10,789 nucleotides of DNA from Erythrobacter donghaensis (lineage in GTDB: Bacteria > Pseudomonadota > Alphaproteobacteria > Sphingomonadales > Sphingomonadaceae), in the NCBI RefSeq assembly GCF_001557325.1, contig NZ_LSJS01000316.1, positions 1 through 10,789 on the forward strand, given 5' to 3'. Of the stretch, positions 1 to 5,455 are shown one piece after another. Position numbers and translations under genes: made by a program. How positions within the stretch are numbered: position 1 is the stretch's first letter; the number at the start of each line of letters is the position of its first letter. The notes under the pieces are model-generated. The model worked only from the letters and a program-made list of their open reading frames with translations. It searched no databases and was not told where the DNA came from.

Positions 1-105
1 GCGGCGGGGCGGGTCGGGGGGAATCCTCCGATGAGCGACGCGCGCAAGGCGGAGATCCTCGCCAATGAGCGGGTGGTGATGGGGCCGCGCTGGCGCGGGG
101 GGTGA
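1..105 (+). CDS. possible C-terminal end of an upstream gene, product unknown
   Basis: Reading frame 1 is open from the first base of the window to a TGA at 103-105. It encodes about 34 residues ending in MGPRWRGG. The other two + frames close within this stretch. An internal ATG at 31 could also start a 24-residue peptide, but a tail of a larger gene lying left of the window seems likelier. I recognise no family. The evidence is only an open frame in high-GC DNA, where such frames are common by chance, so this is a weak call. Confidence 0.3.
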   Translation, partial: AAGRVGGNPPMSDARKAEILANERVVMGPRWRGG

Positions 106-385
106 GGGGGCTCGCTTCGCTCGGGCCCACCCCTGGCCGCTGTGGCTGCGCCACGCCTGCGGCTCCCCGCAAGCGCGAGGGGGATTGTTGACGCCGATAC
201 GCCCCTCCCGCCTGCGTGATGGGTTGGGGGCGGGCCTGCGCGGCGGCTGGGCGTTCGGATCAGCCTCGCCCGCCCCTCCGCCCCCTTCGGTGCACCCGCT
301 ACCCTGAAGGGGAGGATCGGCGCTCGCGCCCCCGCGCCTCCCGGATGCTCTTTATTCGCGTCCGCATTGCCCATATTGAGGGCGG
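106..385. other. gene-free spacer upstream of the GNAT gene, with hairpins and a weak promoter candidate
   Basis: No convincing gene is seen here. The stretch is very GC-rich. It holds a small hairpin at 142-154 (GTGGC, loop TGC, GCCAC) flanked by CCGC at 137-140 and GCGG at 159-162. There is no T-run after it, so it is not an obvious intrinsic terminator. Shortly before the GNAT start the composition becomes richer in A and T (351-380). A TTTATT at 351-356 and a CATATT at 372-377 could be a weak sigma-70-type promoter, although the 15-base spacing is short. If CATATT were a -10 element, transcription would begin almost at the ATG at 386. Confidence 0.4.
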
Positions 386-1333
386 ATGGACGATCCCTCC
401 GCCCCCGCCAGCGCATGGAGCGATGACGCGCGCTGGACGCGCGAGGCGGGCGGCGGCGTGCTGCTGCGCGCGACCGAACGGCCGGATTCGCCGCTGCTCG
501 AGCGCTTCATGGCCGGCTATGACCGTGCCTTCGTGCTGCCCGACGAGCGCGAGGAGCTCGAGGGCTTTCGCGCCTGCCTCGCGGCCAATCCCGCCTCGCG
601 CCGCCGCTTCGGGCGGCTGCACCGCGAACTCGTGGTGGTGATCGAGGAGGCCGCGAGCGGGGCGCTGCTGGGCGGGGCGAACTTCCTGGCCACCCGCATC
701 GACACCGCGCCTGCCGATCACCCGCGCGTGGCGATCGCGCTCAATTACCTGTTCGTCGAGCCGGCCGCGCGCGGCAGGGGCCTCGCGCGGCTGCTCAAGG
801 AAGAGGTGGGGCGGCTCGGCAACATCGCCGTCGACCTGCCCAGCGAGGCGGGCGCGCCCGCGATGTTCATCGAGCAGAACGATCCGCTGCGCCTCAGCGA
901 TGCCGAGTATGCCGCCGACAGCCAGCATGCCGGGATCGACCAGGTCGACCGGCTGGCGGTGTGGGCGCACATGGGGGCGCAGCTGGTCGATTTCGGCTAC
1001 GTCCAGCCCGCGCTCTCGGCCGGGCAGGGGAACGATGACGGGCTCGCCTATGCGGTGATGAACCTGGCGCGCGGCACGGTGGACGCAGGCTATCTGCGCG
1101 CCCACCTCGAGAGCTTCTTCGGCATTTCGGTGCTCAAAGGCGGGGATCCGGCTGCCGATCCGGTGGCAGGGCGGCAGCTGGAGGAGCTGGCGGCGCTGGC
1201 GGCGGCGGGCAAGGAGGTGGCGCTGCTGCCGATGGCCCCGGCGATCGCAAGGCTGCGAGCCTTGCATTCGCGCCCGAGCGGGGGCACCTTGCGGGCGTTC
1301 GCGAGGGGGGCCTTGCACCAGGGGGAGCGGTGA
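386..1333 (+). CDS. GNAT-family N-acetyltransferase with a long C-terminal extension
   Basis: The 315-residue product is probably a cytoplasmic acyl-CoA-dependent acyltransferase. The GNAT core is recognisable from motif A at residues 121-140: a beta strand YLFVEP followed by R129-G-R-G-L-A134, which fits the R/Q-x-x-G-x-G/A loop that binds the CoA pyrophosphate, then a helix. Ordinary single-domain GNATs have about 140-200 residues. Here a further 170 follow, including FIEQNDP (161-167), GIDQVDR (183-189) and DFGYVQP (202-208). These motifs look conserved, but I cannot assign them to a named family. The substrate is unknown. Only a weak GAGG lies just before the start, so the ATG at 386 is chosen as the first one in frame. 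The stop TGA shares its A with the ATG of the next gene, which indicates an operon and probable translational coupling. I am confident of the GNAT fold and not of the role. Confidence 0.8.
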   Translation: MDDPSAPASAWSDDARWTREAGGGVLLRATERPDSPLLERFMAGYDRAFVLPDEREELEGFRACLAANPASRRRFGRLHRELVVVIEEAASGALLGGANFLATRIDTAPADHPRVAIALNYLFVEPAARGRGLARLLKEEVGRLGNIAVDLPSEAGAPAMFIEQNDPLRLSDAEYAADSQHAGIDQVDRLAVWAHMGAQLVDFGYVQPALSAGQGNDDGLAYAVMNLARGTVDAGYLRAHLESFFGISVLKGGDPAADPVAGRQLEELAALAAAGKEVALLPMAPAIARLRALHSRPSGGTLRAFARGALHQGER

Positions 1334-3426
1334 TGGGGGACAGTCCGGCCAGTGCGCCGTCTGCGGCAGGGCCCGTGCGGCGACCGACGGAGAACGGCAC
1401 GGCCTACTGGACCTTGTCCTTCTACATCAGCCGGCCGCAGATCATCGGGCACGATCTGGCGATGCCGCTCAAGCCCGACCCTTCCGGCCGCGAATCGACG
1501 GACGAGGCGCGCGATGCGCTGGCGGAGGATTTCGACCTCGCGCGCTACTTCGTCGAGCATCCCGATTGGGCGGTCGACGGCGGAACCCGGAGGCTCGACC
1601 ACCTGCGCGAGCTGCCGCCCTTCGACAGCCGCTCGCGGGCCAGGGCCGCCGACGCACTGGATCCGGAGCATGCCCGGACCAAGGCGCTGCGGCGCGCCAT
1701 CAACCCGCTGTTCAACGACATCGCCGACCGGTCACGCCTCGGCCGGATCGAGGACCAGCTGTTCGCGGTCGCGCCCACGCAGGATGCCGCCTTCGTGCTT
1801 CCCGATCTGGTGCGCTGGTCGACCGAGGGGCGCACCTTCGCGGTGCCGATCGCACCCGAGGATGCGCGCTTCCCGATCCATGTCACGCGCTTCTGGTACC
1901 TGCACGGCAACGGCGCGATGTCATGGCACATCAGCTTCGAGGTCATGTACCGCAATGCTGGCTTCGCGGCAGCGCTCGAGGCGAAGCGGGTGCCCTCGGG
2001 CCTCTACCTGCTCTCGCTGATGCAGAAGCTCGCCTATCCCAAGGAGAGCGAGATGCGGAGCGGTCCCTGCGGAGAGGGCGGGGAGGCGGGCGAGTGCCGG
2101 TCCGACGAGCTGTTCGAACTGCGCTTGGTCGATCCGGGCATGGAACCGTCCGATCAGCCGCACCTGTTCTGGGACGTGGTCGACCACTGGTTCCAAAGCG
2201 ACAAGGGCACGATCGCGGCGGTGCACGACAGGGACATGGTCGACGTCGAGCTGTTGGGCCTGTGCCCGCATATCGTCATCAACGAGATACCCGGGCTGTT
2301 CTGCCTCGACACGCGCTCGAACTTCTTTCTGCGTGACGAGGCCTTCTTCAAGCTGATCCAGCCCAAGGATACCGACGGCGAACTGGCGAACCGCCGCACC
2401 CGGGTGCGCGACGATCTGTTCGCGGGCTATCCGGCGCTGATCGATGCCCATGGCGAGACGGTGAGCGATCCGCGCGATCCGGCGCAGAAGGTCACGATCC
2501 TCGGCTCCGACTACTGGGCGCGGATGCTGGCGCCCGATCCGGGCGGGACGCGGGCTGCCGACGGAAGCCCGGGGCCGGTCGACCGGTTGTTCTACCTGTT
2601 CCTCGCCGGCTTCAACCAGAACATCATCGACTGGACCAACCAGGACGCCTCCGAGGTGCTCGACAGCCTCGATCCGATCTATCCCAGCTCGGACGAGCAG
2701 CAGAGCGAGGGCTTCTTTGTCCGCTACGCCAACCCGCGCTGCCTGATCACCTATGTCCAGCGCTCGCGCACCCTCGAGGTGGGAAACGACTTCATCGGCA
2801 CCTGTCCCTATGCCTTCCTCATCCACGTGCTGGCGATGCACAACGAGCGCCTGACGCGGGATCAGGAGAAGCTGGCCTTTGCAGTGGTCGAGAAGGTCAA
2901 CAGCTATCTGCGTGCGGCGCAGGCCGAGCGGCTACGGCCGCGCCGCATTGGCCAGCTCGTGAGCGAGGCCGAGGAATGGATCAACTGGTACCGCATCGCC
3001 GCCTTCGAGCACTTCGACCGGCACCGCTATTTCAACCCGTTCCGCTATGATACCGAGCGCGACGTCTTCACCGAGCTCGAGCGCCTGCGCGGCACATCGC
3101 GGCTGTCCGCGGCGCTCGACAAGGCTCTGGCGGCGCTCGACGAGAGCACGCGCGACATCCAGCGCGTGCGCGCCGAAGCCGAGACCGATGAGGAAGAGCG
3201 CCGCAACCGCTTCATGACGCTGGTGTTCGGGGTGGTGGGCCTCGCCGGGGTGGCGCAGGTCGTGTTCCAGATTGACCAGCTGATGCAGGGCGAGGACGCG
3301 CGCTTCGACTGGGGCAGCGTGGCGGGCGACCTTGCCATCACGGGCGGGGTAGCGGCGCTGATCCCGGTCGCCATCCTCGCCTGGCGCAAGCTCGTTCCCC
3401 CGGTGCTCTACCTGTTCCGAAGCTGA
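1333..3426 (+). CDS. large protein with a C-terminal two-helix membrane hairpin, CorA-like layout, function unknown
   Basis: The 697-residue product starts at ATG 1333, which overlaps the GNAT stop in TGATG. A GTG one codon earlier is possible. Residues 1-625 look soluble and contain a Cys pair (C246, C255) in a Gly/Glu-rich loop. A charged, helix-forming stretch (about 588-626, rich in E, R and A) leads into TM1 (627-648, FMTLVFGVVGLAGVAQVVF). A short acidic loop and TM2 (about 667-687) follow, and the protein ends LYLFRS. Positive residues before TM1 and after TM2 predict both ends in the cytoplasm. A big cytoplasmic domain, long helix and terminal TM hairpin resemble CorA-type ion channels. 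The CorA signature GMN after TM1 is absent, so the relation is architectural inference only. There is no signal peptide. Coupling to the GNAT gene suggests the two proteins act together, perhaps with the acetyltransferase modifying or controlling the membrane protein. I do not recognise the large soluble part. Confidence 0.8.
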   Translation: MGDSPASAPSAAGPVRRPTENGTAYWTLSFYISRPQIIGHDLAMPLKPDPSGRESTDEARDALAEDFDLARYFVEHPDWAVDGGTRRLDHLRELPPFDSRSRARAADALDPEHARTKALRRAINPLFNDIADRSRLGRIEDQLFAVAPTQDAAFVLPDLVRWSTEGRTFAVPIAPEDARFPIHVTRFWYLHGNGAMSWHISFEVMYRNAGFAAALEAKRVPSGLYLLSLMQKLAYPKESEMRSGPCGEGGEAGECRSDELFELRLVDPGMEPSDQPHLFWDVVDHWFQSDKGTIAAVHDRDMVDVELLGLCPHIVINEIPGLFCLDTRSNFFLRDEAFFKLIQPKDTDGELANRRTRVRDDLFAGYPALIDAHGETVSDPRDPAQKVTILGSDYWARMLAPDPGGTRAADGSPGPVDRLFYLFLAGFNQNIIDWTNQDASEVLDSLDPIYPSSDEQQSEGFFVRYANPRCLITYVQRSRTLEVGNDFIGTCPYAFLIHVLAMHNERLTRDQEKLAFAVVEKVNSYLRAAQAERLRPRRIGQLVSEAEEWINWYRIAAFEHFDRHRYFNPFRYDTERDVFTELERLRGTSRLSAALDKALAALDESTRDIQRVRAEAETDEEERRNRFMTLVFGVVGLAGVAQVVFQIDQLMQGEDARFDWGSVAGDLAITGGVAALIPVAILAWRKLVPPVLYLFRS

Positions 3427-3441
3427 ACCGCGTCACCGGCA

Positions 3442-3469
3442 GCGTGCCTGCATCCATCTTCCGGCACGC
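3442..3469. other. inverted repeat after the membrane-protein gene
   Basis: GCGTGCC at 3442-3448 and GGCACGC at 3463-3469 form a perfect 7-bp stem around a 14-base loop. It begins 16 bases past the stop of the membrane-protein gene. No T-run follows, so it could be a Rho-dependent or processing hairpin at the operon end rather than a classical terminator. The long loop weakens the case. Confidence 0.3.
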
Positions 3470-3499
3470 GGCGTAGCTGGGGCGGGCGGGACAATGCAC

Positions 3500-3505
3500 A
3501 AGGAG
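3500..3505 (+). promoter_or_regulatory. ribosome binding site deciding the start of the small secreted protein
   Basis: AAGGAG lies nine bases before the ATG at 3515 and overlaps the coding sequence that would follow the upstream in-frame ATG at 3494. It supports 3515 as the true start. The protein from that start also begins directly with a normal signal peptide. Confidence 0.7.
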
Positions 3506-3514
3506 AGCCCGACG

Positions 3515-3904
3515 ATGCTTTCGAACCCCGGATCCGCATTCCGCCTTTTCGCCGCCGCGCTCGCCGGGCTCGCAGCGACCACCGCCGTCAGCGCGGGCGA
3601 GATCACCTCGAACCTCCAGATCGAGGCGGGGCAGACCTTCGAACTCGGCGGCGGGCAGCGCGGCGGCTTCACGGTGACCGGCCGCAACACCGGGCCGGTC
3701 GCGATCGTGGTGCTCGCCAAGGGCGCGGCCGCTGCGGCGGTCGTCAAGGGCAGGGTCGAGCCGGGAGCGAGCGTGGACGCGGCATTCGGCCCCGGCGAGC
3801 AGGCGCTGCTGCGCAACACCTCCGATGCACGGATGGCGCGGCTGAAGCTCAGGATCACCGGCGACACCTCCGCACTCGGGATGACCTATTCGGCCAACCC
3901 CTGA
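3515..3904 (+). CDS. small secreted protein, function unknown
   Basis: Starting at the ATG preceded by AAGGAG, the product has 129 residues. Residues 1-27 form a clear Sec signal peptide: one Arg, a hydrophobic Ala/Leu core, and a signal-peptidase-I site VSA before GE. The mature part of about 102 residues is rich in Gly, Ala, Val and Thr, has no Cys, and alternates in a way that suggests a small beta-sandwich in the periplasm or outside the cell. No enzymatic motif is visible and I do not recognise the family. It lies 88 bases after the membrane-protein gene on the same strand, so co-transcription is possible, although the hairpin between them may separate the two. The rlpA-like gene converges on it with a 10-base gap. 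That it is a real secreted protein is well supported; its job is not. Confidence 0.75.
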   Translation: MLSNPGSAFRLFAAALAGLAATTAVSAGEITSNLQIEAGQTFELGGGQRGGFTVTGRNTGPVAIVVLAKGAAAAAVVKGRVEPGASVDAAFGPGEQALLRNTSDARMARLKLRITGDTSALGMTYSANP

Positions 3905-3914
3905 GCGCGCACCG

Positions 3915-4469
3915 TCAGTCGGCGATCAGTGCCAGCTCGACCATGCCGTGCCCGCGCGCGACGAGCCCGAGCTCGCTCGCGGCGGCGCGGCTGACGTCGA
4001 TCATCCGGTCGCGGCTGAAAGGCCCGCGGTCATTGATCCGCACGATCACGCTGCGGCCGTTGGCGAGGTTGGTGACGCGCACGAGGGTGCCGAAGGGCAG
4101 GCTGCGGTGGGCGGCGGTCATCGCCCCATTGTCGAACCGCTCACCGCTGGCGGTGCGGCGGCCATCGAACCGGGCGGCGTAGTAGGAGGCGCTGCCGCGG
4201 CCGAGGACGGCTTCCTGCGGGGCCGAGGGGGCCGGTGCCTCGTCGCTCACCGGGGCGGCGATCGCCTCGGCGGCGGGCTGGAGCGGGACGAGCTCGACCA
4301 CGGCGCTGCTCGCGGCCGACGGCGCGGGCGCCTCCGGGGCGGCGGTGGAGGCGGTGAGCGGGGCGAGGCCGGCAAGGCCCGCCAGCGCCCACGTGAGGAG
4401 CCCGCGGGGCGCGGGACGCCGGTCGGTCAGCAGGGCATCGAGGCCATCTATGCGAATTCCCGTCCGCAT
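3915..4469 (-). CDS. rlpA: septal ring lytic transglycosylase RlpA-like protein (double-psi beta-barrel)
   Basis: From the chosen start the product has 184 residues. It has a basic n-region and a hydrophobic segment (about 23-41) ending STAA, so it is probably exported by Sec. An Ala/Pro-rich linker (about 44-88) follows, then a RlpA-type double-psi barrel (about 92-181). Family hallmarks are present: GSASYYAARFDGRRTASGE, TAAHRSLPFGT with H121, and RINDRGPF with D147, the positions matching the conserved His and Asp of RlpA. Characterised RlpA cleaves naked glycan strands lacking stem peptides during septation and daughter-cell separation. This protein has no C-terminal SPOR domain and no lipobox Cys, so it is a short variant, and the symbol refers to the family. 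The frame stays open upstream to 4682, but that part is Arg/Pro-rich and precedes the signal peptide, so the ATG at 4469 is preferred. No good ribosome binding site is seen before it. Confidence 0.85.
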   Translation of the reverse strand: MRTGIRIDGLDALLTDRRPAPRGLLTWALAGLAGLAPLTASTAAPEAPAPSAASSAVVELVPLQPAAEAIAAPVSDEAPAPSAPQEAVLGRGSASYYAARFDGRRTASGERFDNGAMTAAHRSLPFGTLVRVTNLANGRSVIVRINDRGPFSRDRMIDVSRAAASELGLVARGHGMVELALIAD

Positions 4470-4476
4470 GGCCGCG

Positions 4477-4506
4477 CCGATACAGGGTCGCTTCGGCCGA
4501 TGGCAA
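4477..4506 (-). promoter_or_regulatory. candidate promoter of the rlpA-like gene
   Basis: On the - strand, TTGCCA (4506-4501, five of six matches to TTGACA) is followed after 18 bases by TATCGG (4482-4477), a poor -10 match. Transcription would begin within a base or two of the ATG at 4469. That would give a leaderless mRNA and explain why no ribosome binding site is visible. The call rests on hexamer matching alone. Confidence 0.25.
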
Positions 4507-4683
4507 ACCAGGTTAGGATTTCGTCGCCCGATCGCTTCGCCTGAGGCACGAGCCGCTCGCCAAACGCGATGAGCCGTTGATACGGGCGCTCGGCGCGGGG
4601 GCAGTTCGACGGATTTTCCGCAGTGCGACTCGCGGCTGGGGCGCGGGGTGAGTGTAGGGCCAGCGCGGGGCGCCCGAAGCAAA

Positions 4684-4709
4684 TGGGGCCGGCATTGCTG
4701 CCGACCCCA
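4684..4709 (-). terminator. intrinsic terminator-like hairpin, leftward
   Basis: Read on the - strand this is an 11-bp stem (UGGGGUCGGCA with UGCCGGCCCCA, one U-G wobble) closed by a GCAA tetraloop and followed by UUUGCUU. On the + strand the wobble becomes a C-A mismatch and no T-run follows, so the leftward direction is favoured. It would end transcripts from argG or from the gene-free region to its right. Confidence 0.65.
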
Positions 4710-4909
4710 CTCTCACCGGCGTGTGGATGATCCGTTCCGCTTCCGATGCCTCCGGCGAACCTTCGGCTTCCGTCGCTTTGCGGGCCATGCTTGGCGCCCG
4801 ATGTCTAGCCTCCTGCTGCCTGCACCTTGCGGCCGGCCTGCGGGAGATTTGTCACCGGCGCTCGCGCCGGCATCCGGCTTCCGCTCCTGCGGGCCTGCGT
4901 CCGCTGTCC

Positions 4910-4926
4910 GGCCGAAGCCTTCCTGC
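4910..4926. repeat. imperfect direct repeat, copy 1
   Basis: GGCCGAAGCCTTCCTGC here matches GGCCGAAGCCTCCTGC at 5097-5112 except for one inserted T. Similarity continues for about seven bases after each copy (GTGCCGC against ATGCCGT). The copies lie 187 bases apart in the gene-free region. Confidence 0.5.
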
Positions 4927-5096
4927 GTGCCGCCGCCTCTGCACTCGCATCGGCCGAGGCTTCGTCCCTTTACCTTCCGCCAAGGCTGCGGCTGGGGGCT
5001 TTCGCCGTTTCCGCTGCACTTGCCTTCGAGCCAGGTTCTCCGCCTGCCCGGTGCCACCGCGTCGCTCCGATCCTTGAATTGAGCCGACTTGCCTTT

Positions 5097-5112
5097 GGCC
5101 GAAGCCTCCTGC
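5097..5112. repeat. imperfect direct repeat, copy 2
   Basis: This is the second copy of the element at 4910-4926, lacking one T. A shorter related string, CCTCCTGCTGCC, occurs near 4809-4820. The repeats suggest that the region grew by duplication or keeps a repeated RNA or protein-binding element. Confidence 0.5.
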
Positions 5113-5277
5113 ATGCCGTCTCCAGACCGGCGCGTGGACAGATGTCACCGCCACCCTCGGGATGAATTCTCCGGCAACTTCAGGGCCTTGCGGCCTACCG
5201 TTCCCGTCGCTTCGTGTCCCGAAGACAAGTTGAAAGTGCGCCTGAATCGGCGATCTGACAACATTCCGAAGCCCGAC

Positions 5278-5347
5278 TTTTCCACTTCCAAACGATTGTC
5301 CTGTGGACGCGAGTGGATAACTCAACGCTTCGTCGCAATTGTCGCAA
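5278..5347. promoter_or_regulatory. less GC-rich patch with DnaA-box-like sites and a 7-base direct repeat
   Basis: AGTGGATAA at 5312-5320 is one base from a perfect DnaA box (reverse complement TTATCCACT against TTATCCACA). TTTTCCACT at 5278-5286 matches 7 of 9, and TGTGGACGC at 5303-5311 matches 6 of 9. GTCGCAA occurs twice, at 5332-5338 and 5341-5347, a 9-base period that could place two protein contacts on nearly the same helix face. The patch is richer in A and T than its surroundings. No replication-linked gene is nearby, so this is a candidate binding region only. Confidence 0.3.
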
Positions 5348-5400
5348 AGCGGAGCAAGGCGCGGGCACACGGCCGCCTTCAAACTGTCACATTAGAGGCT

Positions 5401-5435
5401 CCGAGCGGCTGCGGCGAGCGCAGCGACTCGGTTTT
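5401..5435 (+). terminator. intrinsic terminator-like hairpin with T-run, rightward
   Basis: CCGAG (5401-5405) pairs with CTCGG (5427-5431). Inside, GCTGCG (5408-5413) pairs with CGCAGC (5419-5424) around the loop GCGAG, leaving a 2x2 internal loop. TTTT follows at 5432-5435. The T-run indicates termination of rightward transcription, yet no + strand gene is known upstream of it. In the other direction the same hairpin lies 25 bases past the argG stop and could stabilise or help end argG mRNA, although no U-run follows on that strand. Confidence 0.65.
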
Positions 5436-5455
5436 CCCCTATTTGGCGGCTCGGA

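Larger units (their letters stand above)
4510..5400. other. long stretch with no convincing gene, strongly strand-asymmetric
   Basis: Several frames are open here on both strands, but none gives a recognisable or compositionally normal protein. The - strand frames are Arg/Gly/Ser-rich and change character wherever read. By hand count, + strand positions 4741-5100 contain 28 A and 85 T, so the - strand is purine-rich in a way usually seen on transcribed strands. Degenerate repeats occur, such as GGCTTCCG followed by GCGGGCC at 4765-4786 and 4876-4895. A perfect 6-bp hairpin lies at 4855-4870 (CCGGCG, CTCG, CGCCGG). I looked for conserved pieces of RNase P RNA, tmRNA and SRP RNA on both strands and found none. 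It may be an unrecognised non-coding RNA, a decayed gene, or a regulatory region. Confidence 0.5.

Noticed and set aside
299..1318. 339-codon open frame on the - strand opposite the GNAT gene
   Set aside because: Its product is Arg/His/Gln-rich and shows no domain, while the opposite strand encodes a recognisable GNAT. It is a typical mirror frame of a high-GC gene.
1921..2841. 306-codon open frame on the - strand inside the membrane-protein gene
   Set aside because: No domain is seen, and the + strand frame runs uninterrupted through it with a coherent C-terminal membrane hairpin.
3494..3514. upstream ATG start of the small secreted protein
   Set aside because: The ribosome binding site for the ATG at 3515 lies inside this extension, and the signal peptide starts properly at 3515.
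4713..5114. 133-codon, very basic open frame on the - strand ending four bases before the leftward terminator
   Set aside because: Its end position is tempting, but the product is Arg/Gly/Ser-rich with no fold signal or ribosome binding site, and its codon use is unlike the neighbouring genes. It is treated as part of the unexplained block.
4852..5382. 176-codon open frame on the - strand in the gene-free block
   Set aside because: The N-terminal part holds scattered Cys and Arg and the rest is low-complexity and Arg-rich. No domain or start signal is visible.
5370..5395. single Pho-box-like half site (CTGTCAC near the + terminator)
   Set aside because: Only one half is present, with no second repeat at the required spacing.
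5200..5435. tRNA, tmRNA, RNase P RNA or SRP RNA in the spacer left of argG
   Set aside because: No T-arm, CCA end or conserved core of these RNAs was found on either strand. Only the terminator hairpin is clear.
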